A DNA stretch of 64,000 nucleotides from Bacteroidota bacterium (lineage in GTDB: Bacteria; Bacteroidota; Ignavibacteria; Ignavibacteriales; Melioribacteraceae): positions 15,401 through 79,400 of the forward strand of contig JAMCSN010000236.1 of assembly GCA_023381535.1 (NCBI GenBank), given 5' to 3'. Positions within the stretch are counted from its first letter, which is position 1. Each line of letters opens with the position of its first letter. Below the pieces are notes generated by a model, which had not been told where the DNA came from, did not search any database, and was given only the letters and a program-made list of their open reading frames with translations. The position numbers were made by a program, and so were the translations under genes. This document shows positions 1 through 8,181 of this stretch, one piece after another.

Positions 1-59
1 GAGCCGCTAGTAAGCAATATTCTGAGAAATTTTTACAACGCATTACCTGAAAAGTAACT

Positions 60-2075
60 TCATCTCCAATTGAGCAGACTATCGGGCACTAACGTTCCAG
101 TCTGGATCATAAAATTATTCCTCTGCTTGAAATCATCGAACATGTTTGCGATTTTGTTTTCAACTACGTTGTCATCGATAGGGGAGATGTCCAAATCCGG
201 ACTAATCTTGTAAAGTGTCTTATCGGAATAGAAATAATCTTGGTACAGATAATCCAATAGTTCATTCTTGTTTCGCATAAGCGGGTAGCTGTGTATGTTT
301 CTAAATTGTCGTGCCGTATCCAAAGTGGAACCGATAAAAGTTGATGAGGTAATTTTTTTAGTTTGATATCGGTCCGAAAGAAATGCAAGCAGAGTCGGAG
401 TTATATCGAAATGCGAAGACACCGATGAAAATTTTGCAGTTCGTTTCAGAAGAGGAGAATAAATAATCAGCGGAACATGAAACCGGTCTATCTGGGTCGT
501 GATCGGTATTTCCGGCATTCTGTGATCGCCGGTAATGATGAAGATAGTGTTGTTGAAGTCGTCTCTCTTTTTGTAGGCATCAAAAAATTCCTTGAATGCA
601 TCATCGGTATAGAGAACACATGAAAGTATATCTCTATAATTTTTTACGGCATCCATTGTCTGCGGGTCCAAATTAAGTTTGGAATAAACGGCATCAAATT
701 TCGTCCGGTAGTAGTCCATGTTATCAACGATGAACGGCGAATGCATCGATAAAGTGAGATAGATATTCATCTGGTTCTCGGTTTTGCAAGAATTAATTAT
801 GTCAAAACTTCTTTTGAATAAATCCTTGTCGCCGTATCCCCAAGAAAAACCGCTGCTTGCCGTCGGCATTTTTTTGTAACTGTTGCCAAAATTTTTCTGG
901 TCAAGGATAAGATCGATGTTCTGCTTGTGAAGGAAAACATCCATCAAATCGAAATGTGCGTCTCCGCCGTAGTAGAAATTTGCAGCGTATCCGTAATGTT
1001 TCAAATACTTGATTAGAGAAAAATGGCTGGGCATTTTATCACCCATCTCAAGAAAACCTTTTTCGCCAAAAGGGAGTGAACCGAATATCGAAGGCAGTGC
1101 AGCAAATGTTCTTCCGCCGGTGCTCAAAAAGTTTTCCCAATAAAGACTTTTTTTCTCCAACGAATCGAGAAACGGCGTAAAACTTCCTAAGTAAGCGTTC
1201 TCACCGGAATACCCGCGTCCCAAACTTTCTGTAATAATGAAAACGAAGTTCGGCTTTTTGTCGCTCACGTTAAAATAGTTTGCAAGTACGTCGGGAGTTT
1301 TTTCTTCATGAAGAAACGGATATTTGTCGTTCGTATAGTTGAACGAAATATTGTCCCCGTCGCTTTTCTCGATATAATAATTTGAAACCGGCAGCTCGGT
1401 ATCTTTCTCGAAAAGATAGGTGTAGGTTTTAGATGAGAAGAACTGCAGTTTATTAACAACGGCAAAATAAACCGAAGTGTTTGTAAAATCTTTTGGCTGA
1501 GGTTCAAATCCGGAACCGAAAAGCACTGAAACAATCATTAAAAAAACTGAGAGAGTAACAAACTTTTGGTTGAGTTTAATTTTTCTGAAAAATAATAATG
1601 CAACTACGATTGCAGCAACAAAGATGGCGAAGAACAAAAAGTAGAGTGGGTTCATTCCGCCGGCGGCAGTTACAGTTTCCTGTATTTCAGAAAGCGAATA
1701 CCCGAACAAATCCGATCCCAGCGGAATTGCTGACTTCGAAAAATAGAGTACAAGCAAAAGGTAAATCAGAACGACCAGCACAGACAAAATGTTTAAGACT
1801 ACTTTAGCGGTAGATTTATGAATGAAGAATAATACGAGGTAAAGCGCGCCGATAAAAGCAACGGCTTCAAGAAAAAATAAAATATCGTAAAAGAATGAGC
1901 TAAGCAGCAAAATTATTCTTGAGCCTTGCCCGGCAACGTGACTCCATGTGAATACGATTTCGTATGTCCTGATCAAAAGAAAAATTACAAGCAATCCCAG
2001 AACGGTAGAAATGAAATAGCTAAGAGCATCACTAAGCCTGCTTCGTTCTTTTTTATTGTAAACCAAGTTTTGCAT
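60..2075 (-). CDS. LtaS-like membrane phospho/sulfo-transferase (sulfatase fold)
   Basis: Membrane-bound member of the alkaline-phosphatase/sulfatase superfamily, closest in layout to lipoteichoic acid synthase and phosphoglycerol transferase. The N-terminal ~190 residues carry about five hydrophobic segments; the extracytoplasmic catalytic domain starts near residue 275 (PNFVFIITES, metal-ligand candidate E283). T323 in STGGRTFAALPS sits where the LtaS nucleophilic Thr lies, and D517-H518 in ITGDHR is the usual second metal site. It is the last gene of a - strand run after a glycosyltransferase and a HEAT protein, so it probably adds phosphoglycerol, phosphoethanolamine or another anionic group to a surface polymer made by that operon. 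The substrate is not readable from sequence. In Gram-negative relatives this fold also covers OpgB- and EptA-like enzymes. Confidence 0.85.
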   Translation of the reverse strand: MQNLVYNKKERSRLSDALSYFISTVLGLLVIFLLIRTYEIVFTWSHVAGQGSRIILLLSSFFYDILFFLEAVAFIGALYLVLFFIHKSTAKVVLNILSVLVVLIYLLLVLYFSKSAIPLGSDLFGYSLSEIQETVTAAGGMNPLYFLFFAIFVAAIVVALLFFRKIKLNQKFVTLSVFLMIVSVLFGSGFEPQPKDFTNTSVYFAVVNKLQFFSSKTYTYLFEKDTELPVSNYYIEKSDGDNISFNYTNDKYPFLHEEKTPDVLANYFNVSDKKPNFVFIITESLGRGYSGENAYLGSFTPFLDSLEKKSLYWENFLSTGGRTFAALPSIFGSLPFGEKGFLEMGDKMPSHFSLIKYLKHYGYAANFYYGGDAHFDLMDVFLHKQNIDLILDQKNFGNSYKKMPTASSGFSWGYGDKDLFKRSFDIINSCKTENQMNIYLTLSMHSPFIVDNMDYYRTKFDAVYSKLNLDPQTMDAVKNYRDILSCVLYTDDAFKEFFDAYKKRDDFNNTIFIITGDHRMPEIPITTQIDRFHVPLIIYSPLLKRTAKFSSVSSHFDITPTLLAFLSDRYQTKKITSSTFIGSTLDTARQFRNIHSYPLMRNKNELLDYLYQDYFYSDKTLYKISPDLDISPIDDNVVENKIANMFDDFKQRNNFMIQTGTLVPDSLLNWR

Positions 2076-2148
2076 TTCTCAAGTCATTATTTTGTTTTTA
2101 AATTTAGATGTTTCTCTTCTCTCAAAAAACAATTGATCATTCAATCTT

Positions 2149-3561
2149 TTATAACTTATTAGTAAGCCCTTTCTTTTCCATCTTACCCCATTCTCTGTCG
2201 CCGAGAAAATATTCTAATGTTCCCTTAAATCTAAAGTAGGATGAGATCTGTCGATAACCGAAATTTTCTACGATAGCAATAACAAAAAGTTCCAGCAAAT
2301 GACTGTAGCGCGAATACTTTTTGAACGTCAGCTCTTCGAAGATAACCGACAGCAGCGACAAAATTACGCCGTATAAAATTGCAACCGAAAGAAAAACGAT
2401 TGTGAAACTTAACGGTACTAAACCGAATATTACGGAAACCAAAAAAACAAAATAACCGAACACTTCAATAATTGGTCCCAGCATTTCAAAAATTACGAAG
2501 TACGGAAATACAACCATTCCTAAAAGTCCGTACTGCGAGTTGAACAATAATTTTCTGTGAAGCAAAAGACTAATGATTGTTCCTTTCTGCCATCGTTTTC
2601 TTTGTAAGCCCAAAGTCTTCAATGTCTCCGGCGCTTCCGTCCAGCATACCGGATCGGGAATAATTGCAATGCGGGTTTCGGGATTGTCGTTTCGAAACAG
2701 TCTCTGAATTCTAACGATGATTTCCATATCCTCGCCGATGCACCCGTTTAGAAATCCGCCGATCTTAACGAGAACATCTTTTTTGAAACAACTAAACGCG
2801 CCGGAGATTATCAAGATTCCGTCCATTGCGTCGAAACCGTTTCTGCCGAACATAAACGCGCGCAAGTATTCAACAACTTGAAATTTTGCAAGCCAAGATT
2901 TTGGAAGCCCGACGTTTTCAACAAAACCTTTGTTGATGTCGCATCCATTCGCAATTCGAATTGTTCCACCGACTGCTACAATGTTTTCATTTTCCATGAA
3001 GGGATAGCTGACTTTCAGTAAGCCGTCCCGCTCGATGATCGAATCGGCATCAACGACTATGATCAGTTCATTTTCGGAAATATTTATTCCGGCGTTAATG
3101 GAATCCGCCTTGCCGCCGTTTTCTTTGTCAACTAGGATCAAGTTTTTATAACCTTTGCAAAGAAAAACCGATCTTACTTTTTGAGTGGGAAGATTATTAT
3201 ATGGAAGGTAGGGGATTTCAACCGCGTTGAATTTCTCTTGAAGCAAACTCAAAGATTTGTCTTTCGAACCGTCGTTTACAACTATGATTTGATATTCTGG
3301 ATATTCTAATTGAAGCAGCGCTTGTACAGAAGTTATGATGCCCGCTTCCTCGTTGTATGCCGGAACAATAAGCGATATGGATTTGAATTTTTTCAGCCGG
3401 AAGATTTCCTTCAGATCTTTGTAAGTCTGTCTGTTCAGATATTGCTTCAGCTTGAAGAAGGAAAGGAAACACAAGAGGAGGTAAATACTTCCGAGAACAA
3501 AGAAGTAATAAATAAAAAACTGATTCAGTGTTTCGTTTATATATTTAAGCGATTCATGCAT
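2149..3561 (-). CDS. Membrane processive glycosyltransferase, family 2
   Basis: Inner-membrane GT2 enzyme of the cellulose/hyaluronan/PNAG-synthase type. One N-terminal membrane helix (residues ~14-37) is followed by the GT-A core: VPAYNEE (66-72), NDGSKD (96-101), metal-binding DAD (171-173), catalytic-base ED (277-278) and QRKRW (320-324), the Q-x-x-R-W signature of processive enzymes. Three to four C-terminal helices follow from about residue 340. Length (470 aa) is normal for PgaC/IcaA-like enzymes without a PilZ domain. The start overlaps the end of the upstream HEAT-repeat gene by 8 bases, implying translational coupling. Polymer identity is unknown; biofilm exopolysaccharide is the likeliest role. 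Confidence 0.9.
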   Translation of the reverse strand: MHESLKYINETLNQFFIYYFFVLGSIYLLLCFLSFFKLKQYLNRQTYKDLKEIFRLKKFKSISLIVPAYNEEAGIITSVQALLQLEYPEYQIIVVNDGSKDKSLSLLQEKFNAVEIPYLPYNNLPTQKVRSVFLCKGYKNLILVDKENGGKADSINAGINISENELIIVVDADSIIERDGLLKVSYPFMENENIVAVGGTIRIANGCDINKGFVENVGLPKSWLAKFQVVEYLRAFMFGRNGFDAMDGILIISGAFSCFKKDVLVKIGGFLNGCIGEDMEIIVRIQRLFRNDNPETRIAIIPDPVCWTEAPETLKTLGLQRKRWQKGTIISLLLHRKLLFNSQYGLLGMVVFPYFVIFEMLGPIIEVFGYFVFLVSVIFGLVPLSFTIVFLSVAILYGVILSLLSVIFEELTFKKYSRYSHLLELFVIAIVENFGYRQISSYFRFKGTLEYFLGDREWGKMEKKGLTNKL

Positions 3562-4621
3562 TTTCTAAAATTCTTTTCTCTAAAATAATTCTATTGGCAA
3601 CTGTTGATACTTCTTTATTCGGTGAATTCCACGCCAGTTCAAACAGTTTCGATTTGGCGTCACGTGAACCGTTATACATCGCGTAAGCGGCGGCAATTTT
3701 TACTTCCAGGTCTTCATCGTTAATCCGTTTAATGATTTTATCTTCGTTGGATGTATCGCCGATCTTGCTAATAGCCCTTATTGCCGCCGCGCGTATGTCC
3801 GCACGGGAATGATTTAAGAAAAATCTAAGCGAGTTAACCGAGTCTATGTTTTCAATTTCACCGAGGTATCTAATTGATTCAAGTATTAGGGCTTTGTTGC
3901 CGCTGTAAACAAGAATTTTCAGAATAACGTCCAGTGCTTCTGCGTACTTAAAATGCCAGAGAACTGTGATTATGATTTGCTGAATCTCGTAATCCTTCTC
4001 GATCGCTAGTCTTTTGGTCAGCGGTTCACAAATGGTTCTATCGAATTTTATAATCATGGATAAAATGCTGTCGCCGGTAAATTGTCTTCTAGATTTAGCC
4101 GCATCAAGGATTTGATCGATCATAGTTACGGCATCGAGATAAGCGAGACTTTCTACTGCAGTTCTAAAAATCATTTGGTTCGATTCATTCAGTTCACCGG
4201 CAAGCAGATTAACAACTTCATCGCTTTTTACAAAACGCAGAAAGTAAATTGCTTCAATACGTTTTTTCTTTCGAAAGCTTTTTAAGTTTTTTATGAAATA
4301 CGTTTTCAAGTCGCTTTCGGTTACTAACTTTTTAAGCTGCTCCAAATCTTCTCCCTTTAGGTGAAGGAAAAATGAAGTTAGAAAAAAAATCAAATTCGGA
4401 TAGCTCGATTTTGGTATTCTTGCAACGATAGTCTTCGGGTCCGATTGTGAAGTAAGATAATCCAAAACTTCATCCTGCCAAAGCGATGTAAACTTATTCT
4501 GCCGTTTTTCCCTGAAGTAGTTTACCAGTCTAAGCAAAAGAAGACTGGACATAAAAAGGTAAGTGAGGAGTAAAAAGAAAGAGAGCGCAATTATTAAATA
4601 TAGATTGTGACCGCTTAGCAA
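3554..4621 (-). CDS. Membrane-anchored HEAT-repeat protein
   Basis: 355 residues with one N-terminal membrane helix (about residues 7-32) and a long alpha-helical cytoplasmic part. From about residue 120 to the end it shows repeated helix pairs of the HEAT/PBS-lyase kind, e.g. segments around RAAAIRAISKIGD and EVKIAAAYAMYNG. No catalytic motif is visible. Its end overlaps the glycosyltransferase gene by 8 bases, and a receiver-domain gene lies just upstream, so it is best read as a scaffold linking the response regulator to the polymer synthase. That role is inference from gene order. Confidence 0.8.
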   Translation of the reverse strand: MLSGHNLYLIIALSFFLLLTYLFMSSLLLLRLVNYFREKRQNKFTSLWQDEVLDYLTSQSDPKTIVARIPKSSYPNLIFFLTSFFLHLKGEDLEQLKKLVTESDLKTYFIKNLKSFRKKKRIEAIYFLRFVKSDEVVNLLAGELNESNQMIFRTAVESLAYLDAVTMIDQILDAAKSRRQFTGDSILSMIIKFDRTICEPLTKRLAIEKDYEIQQIIITVLWHFKYAEALDVILKILVYSGNKALILESIRYLGEIENIDSVNSLRFFLNHSRADIRAAAIRAISKIGDTSNEDKIIKRINDEDLEVKIAAAYAMYNGSRDAKSKLFELAWNSPNKEVSTVANRIILEKRILENA

Positions 4622-4692
4622 GACTTACTCCCATCTTTGAACGATTTTGTTGTAACTCTTAAATCCTTGGTAGCGAAAGCAAAGGCAGCCCA

Positions 4693-5067
4693 TCATTTCA
4701 GAAGTGCTTTTTGGATTCGCATAAGGAGTTCCGAAGTTGAGAAAGGTTTTGTAATGTAATCCGCGGCGCCGGCACGCAATCCTTCCAGAATAATGCTTTC
4801 GTGAGAATAGGTTGAAAGCAGTATCACCGGTATGTCGGCAATCTCCGGAGTAGATTTAATTTGTTTCAAGATTGTCAACCCGTCAACAATAGGCATCATA
4901 ACATCGGAAATGACCAATGAAACCTTGTTGGTGAGAAGATAGTCGGTAACGTTCTCGCCATTCGGAAAGACAACTATCTCATAGCCTTCTTTGGCTAACT
5001 TGAATTGTATCAACCGAGTAACACCCTCGTCATCTTCAATCAGAATTATCTTTTTTTTATTTGCCAT
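4693..5067 (-). CDS. Single-domain response regulator (REC only)
   Basis: A 124-residue stand-alone receiver domain. The acidic pocket is E11-D12-D13, the phospho-acceptor is D55 in ISDVMMP, the switch Thr is T86 and the conserved Lys is K107 in ITKPF. There is no output domain, so it must signal by protein contact, as CheY-like proteins do. It is 71 bases upstream of the HEAT-repeat gene on the same strand and probably controls polymer synthesis by that operon after translation. No histidine kinase lies in the window. Confidence 0.92.
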   Translation of the reverse strand: MANKKKIILIEDDEGVTRLIQFKLAKEGYEIVVFPNGENVTDYLLTNKVSLVISDVMMPIVDGLTILKQIKSTPEIADIPVILLSTYSHESIILEGLRAGAADYITKPFSTSELLMRIQKALLK

Positions 5068-5204
5068 CGTGTTTTCATTAAATCATTCACAGACCGCTTC
5101 ATGATATTGGCTGAAATACCATGATTCCGCCGGAAATGCAGAAGTCAATTATGGATACAATAATTTAACAAAAAAAGGAAAATATACCTACCGTTGAGAG
5201 GGTG

Positions 5205-5297
5205 TGTGATAATTCATTTTTTAGAAAAAATGTTTTGATTTCATTTTAAAAACAAAACCGAAATTTGCTTGACGGTCTATTTTCACTCACCCTCTTG
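5205..5297. repeat. Imperfect inverted repeat around an AT-rich spacer
   Basis: The arm GAGAGGGTGTGTGA (from 5205) and the arm TCACTCACCCTCTTG (to about 5297) are reverse complements with a few mismatches, separated by roughly 60 AT-rich bases. It lies in the intergenic space between the 139-aa gene and the response regulator. It could be a leader or terminator structure for the - strand operon. No function is assigned. Confidence 0.35.
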
Positions 5298-5320
5298 AAG
5301 TGCCGGTTTAACAGATTTCG

Positions 5321-5740
5321 TTATCGAAGCAACTTTGCAATTTCAAATTGCTTCTCGCTTGTTTTAGCGGAAGTGGATTTTTGAATCTTCTCAAACTCAC
5401 TTAATTGCCATTCGGGAGAGATATTGTTTTTGTCACCCACGGCTTTGAGCCAATTCATTTCATAAAGATGAATGCCCTTATCGGCAAAAGCGATTCTGAT
5501 TCCGTCTTTCAAAAATGCTTCTGCAATTTCCTTATCTGAAAAAAGCGGAGGATCATCAATTATGTATTCGTTTTCCAGCAAATCGTTGACGGCTTCCTCG
5601 CAAAAACTTTTGCTGAAACCAAGAATGTGAGAAAGTTTTAAAACCATCTGTCTTTCGGCTTTACCGATTTTCCCGTCTTTGCCGATAAGAATCAGAATCG
5701 ACCTAAGATAATTACTTTTATCCTGAATCTTGATTTCCAT
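5321..5740 (-). CDS. Small helical protein, possibly TerB-like
   Basis: A 139-residue soluble protein that I do not firmly recognise. It is predicted all alpha-helical. The stretch LILIGKDGKIGKAERQMV (residues ~16-33), with an acidic-Gly pattern followed by a helix, resembles the TerB/DUF533 helical-bundle family; this is a fold impression only. No signal peptide or membrane segment. It is the first gene of the - strand run, divergent from the aldehyde dehydrogenase, and separated from the response regulator by about 250 bases, so it may have its own promoter. Confidence 0.6.
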   Translation of the reverse strand: MEIKIQDKSNYLRSILILIGKDGKIGKAERQMVLKLSHILGFSKSFCEEAVNDLLENEYIIDDPPLFSDKEIAEAFLKDGIRIAFADKGIHLYEMNWLKAVGDKNNISPEWQLSEFEKIQKSTSAKTSEKQFEIAKLLR

Positions 5741-5846
5741 TTCGCGCTCAAATAATCGGAAATAATTTAATAAATATTTGATAATTTATGACAAGCAAAT
5801 GTGGTCGAAAATATTTTCTGCAAACAAACGAAACAGCGGAGTTAAT

Positions 5847-7412
5847 ATGAATCAGAAAACCACGTCAACAAATCCCGCCACCGGTGAAATTCTCGGTCAT
5901 ACAAAGTTAAACACTGAAGACGAACTTAAAAAGATGATATCGACTGCAAGAAAAGCACAGAAAGAATGGGAAGGCACCGAAATATCCGGCAGAGTATCAA
6001 AAGTAAAAGCATTGCGTAATTATCTGCTGGAGAACGCAGACAAGATTGCCGAAACAATTTCGCGCGATAACGGAAAAACCAGAGTTGATGCTCTTGCAAC
6101 GGAAATATTTCCGGCTTCAATGGCTGTTTCGTTTTATTGTAAAAACGCGAAGAAATTTCTTAGTGATCAAAAACTGCGCGCCGGAAGTATTATGCTGGTA
6201 AACAAAAGAAGTAAAATTGTCCGCATACCATACGGTGTTGTTGGAGTTATATCACCGTGGAATTACCCATTCTCAATTCCATTTTCGGAAGTAGTTATGG
6301 GTTTGCTTGCCGGCAATGCTGTGATTCTGAAAACAGCAGCTGAAACACAAATGGTCGGGCAAATCTTAAAACAAGCATTTGAATACGCGAACCTTCCAAC
6401 GGGTATTTTCAATTTTATAAATATCCCCGGCAAGATTGCGGGAGACGCTTTTTTGGAAGCCGGTATCGATAAAATATTTTTCACCGGTTCTGTTGCAGTT
6501 GGCAAATATTTGATGGAGAGAGCGGGAAAAACTTTAACCCCGATTAGTCTTGAACTTGGCGGCAACGATGCAATGATTGTATGCGAAGATGCCGATCCTT
6601 ACCGATCTGCAATGGGAGCGCTCTGGGCGGGATTTCAAAATGCCGGGCAATCATGCGGCGGTGTGGAAAGAATTTATGTTCATAAGAAAGTCTATAACGA
6701 CTTCATGAATATTCTCAAAGACAAAATTGAAAATTTGCGCGTCGGGTATGACGAGCAGTTTGATTCCGACATGGGATGCATGACAACCGAAAAACAAGTT
6801 AAGACGGTAAAAAATCACGTTAACGACGCACTCAAAAAAGGAGCGAAAGTTTTTGCCGAATCAAAAATTCCGAGCAACGGTAATCTTAAAAATTTTCTCC
6901 CGGCAATGGTGATTACGGATGTAAATCATGATATGGCGTTAATGCGCGATGAAACTTTCGGTCCGGTTGTTGGCGTGATGAAATTCTCCAACTACGATGA
7001 AGCAATTCGTCTTGCAAATGATTCGTACTTGGGATTAACCGGTTCCGTTTGGACGAAGAGCTCTAGTTGCGGAGAATCAATAGCTAAAAAAATTAAAGCC
7101 GGCGTTGTTACTGTTAACGATCATCTTATGAGTCATGGAATGGCAGAAACTCCGTGGGGCGGTTTCAAACATTCCGGTATCGGAAGAACACACGGGCGCA
7201 TGGGTTTCGACGAAATGACTCAGCCGCTTGTAATTGTTAAAGATATTCTTCCGTTCGTAAAGAAAAATTTGTGGTGGCACCCGTACAATAAAAATCTTTA
7301 CAATGGATTGAAAGGCGCGATGAATCTTTTGTATGGGATTACTTTGAGTGCGCGCGTTAAAGGAACAAAAGATTTATTAAAAATCGTTCCACGAATTTTT
7401 CAGAAAAATTAA
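5847..7412 (+). CDS. NAD(P)-dependent aldehyde dehydrogenase
   Basis: Soluble aldehyde dehydrogenase oxidising an aldehyde to the acid. The general-base Glu is E236 in ELGGND and the nucleophilic Cys is C270 in GQSCGG, numbered from the ATG at 5847. That start is chosen because GGAG lies six bases upstream; the frame also opens at a TTG at 5778 with no ribosome-binding site, adding 23 unlikely residues. At 521 aa it is about 30-40 residues longer than common ALDHs because of a C-terminal extension past the substrate domain, as in long-chain or succinate-semialdehyde-type members. Substrate unknown. Monocistronic, divergent from the 139-aa gene. Confidence 0.9.
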   Translation: MNQKTTSTNPATGEILGHTKLNTEDELKKMISTARKAQKEWEGTEISGRVSKVKALRNYLLENADKIAETISRDNGKTRVDALATEIFPASMAVSFYCKNAKKFLSDQKLRAGSIMLVNKRSKIVRIPYGVVGVISPWNYPFSIPFSEVVMGLLAGNAVILKTAAETQMVGQILKQAFEYANLPTGIFNFINIPGKIAGDAFLEAGIDKIFFTGSVAVGKYLMERAGKTLTPISLELGGNDAMIVCEDADPYRSAMGALWAGFQNAGQSCGGVERIYVHKKVYNDFMNILKDKIENLRVGYDEQFDSDMGCMTTEKQVKTVKNHVNDALKKGAKVFAESKIPSNGNLKNFLPAMVITDVNHDMALMRDETFGPVVGVMKFSNYDEAIRLANDSYLGLTGSVWTKSSSCGESIAKKIKAGVVTVNDHLMSHGMAETPWGGFKHSGIGRTHGRMGFDEMTQPLVIVKDILPFVKKNLWWHPYNKNLYNGLKGAMNLLYGITLSARVKGTKDLLKIVPRIFQKN

Positions 7413-7415
7413 AAA

Positions 7416-7488
7416 CTCAGAGACTCGACGTCTAGTCGAGACTGGCGTCTTCGCGAGGCAGAGTCTTGACAGGCGGTGAGTCTCAGAG
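7416..7488. repeat. Imperfect palindromic repeat with GAGACTC arms
   Basis: Outer arms CTCAGAGACTC (7416-7426) and GAGTCTCAGAG (7478-7488) are reverse complements at 10 of 11 positions. Inside is a second hairpin, GACTCGACGTCTAGTCGAGAC. It starts a few bases after the aldehyde dehydrogenase stop and may act as its terminator, but it lacks a clear T-run. A related hairpin at 8148-8169 lies on the other side of the toxin-antitoxin pair, and similar sequence occurs at 43028-43078. Confidence 0.6.
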
Positions 7489-7572
7489 AAATAATAATTA
7501 GAAATTGCACGGCAGACAAGCTGGATGTTTTGTAACCCTGAGTGTTACTTTGAGCAAAAAAAATACAAATAA

Positions 7573-7800
7573 TTAAGCCGCCTTATATTCTCTGATATCC
7601 ACTTGAACACCGCTACTATTTACTTCTTCGGCAATGTTCAATAAACTTTCTGTAATGTTTTGTTCGATATATTTTTCGCCACAATTGTTACACACCTGGC
7701 ATGGTACGCTCTTAAAGACAATAACTGTCTCTTCTCTATTTAGAGTAACAATGGTTTTGCCATCGACGGTCTCACCGGACTTACAAATCATACATTTCAT
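7573..7800 (-). CDS. YgiT-type zinc-finger antitoxin
   Basis: 75 residues with two Cys pairs near the N-terminus and middle, C3-x-x-C6 and C34-x-x-C37 followed by C40, the zinc site of YgiT/MqsA-type N-terminal domains. The usual C-terminal helix-turn-helix of MqsA is missing, so it is the short zinc-finger-only form. It follows the DUF4258 gene with a 4-base overlap, the normal arrangement of DUF4258/YgiT toxin-antitoxin pairs, and should neutralise that product. How such a short antitoxin regulates its operon is not visible. Confidence 0.85.
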   Translation of the reverse strand: MKCMICKSGETVDGKTIVTLNREETVIVFKSVPCQVCNNCGEKYIEQNITESLLNIAEEVNSSGVQVDIREYKAA

Positions 7801-8072
7801 ATTATCCTCCTTTCAAACTTTTCATCCCATCTACTTTTATCTGGTTCATAAACAGTAATAATTATTGTTTGATCTTCTTCAATGTTCTCTGCAACAACTA
7901 TATGTATCGGTCTCTTGTTAACAAATCCTAATATCAGTTTTGATGGGTAGGGCTGATCATGTTTGTATTCTTCAATCACTTTTCCCTCAATGAGAATCTT
8001 ATTTATATCCACATAAGTTATTTTTCTTTCAAACATTCTTTCAATAGCATGAAGGCGGAATATTAACTTCAT
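7797..8072 (-). CDS. DUF4258-family putative toxin
   Basis: 91-residue protein matching DUF4258, a RelE-like small fold found in toxin-antitoxin pairs. The conserved start has a basic/aromatic N-terminus followed by H8-A-IERM; the middle has GFVNKRPIHIVV and the end TVYEPD. It is the first gene of a two-gene operon with the YgiT-type antitoxin (4-base overlap). mRNA cleavage is the family expectation, not shown here. The pair sits between two GAGACTC-type hairpins. Confidence 0.82.
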   Translation of the reverse strand: MKLIFRLHAIERMFERKITYVDINKILIEGKVIEEYKHDQPYPSKLILGFVNKRPIHIVVAENIEEDQTIIITVYEPDKSRWDEKFERRII

Positions 8073-8147
8073 TTGTTCGTTCTCATTTCACGCAATAAAA
8101 TTAATTAATAAACCGAATATTTACAAAGTCTATAGAAATTGTAACGT

Positions 8148-8169
8148 GAGACTCGCTGCGGCGAGTCTC
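8148..8169. repeat. Perfect GAGACTCGC hairpin
   Basis: GAGACTCGC (8148-8156), loop TGCG, GCGAGTCTC (8161-8169): a perfect 9-bp stem. It lies between the prolyl oligopeptidase end and the DUF4258 start and shares the GAGACTC core with the repeat at 7416-7488, so the two bracket the toxin-antitoxin pair. It may also terminate the toxin-antitoxin or peptidase transcripts, though no T-run is present. Confidence 0.7.
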
Positions 8170-8181
8170 TGCATTTGAAAT

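Noticed and set aside
1..59. Possible gene fragment at the window start
   Set aside because: No frame with a recognisable product; it appears to be the region beyond the sulfatase-fold gene stop.
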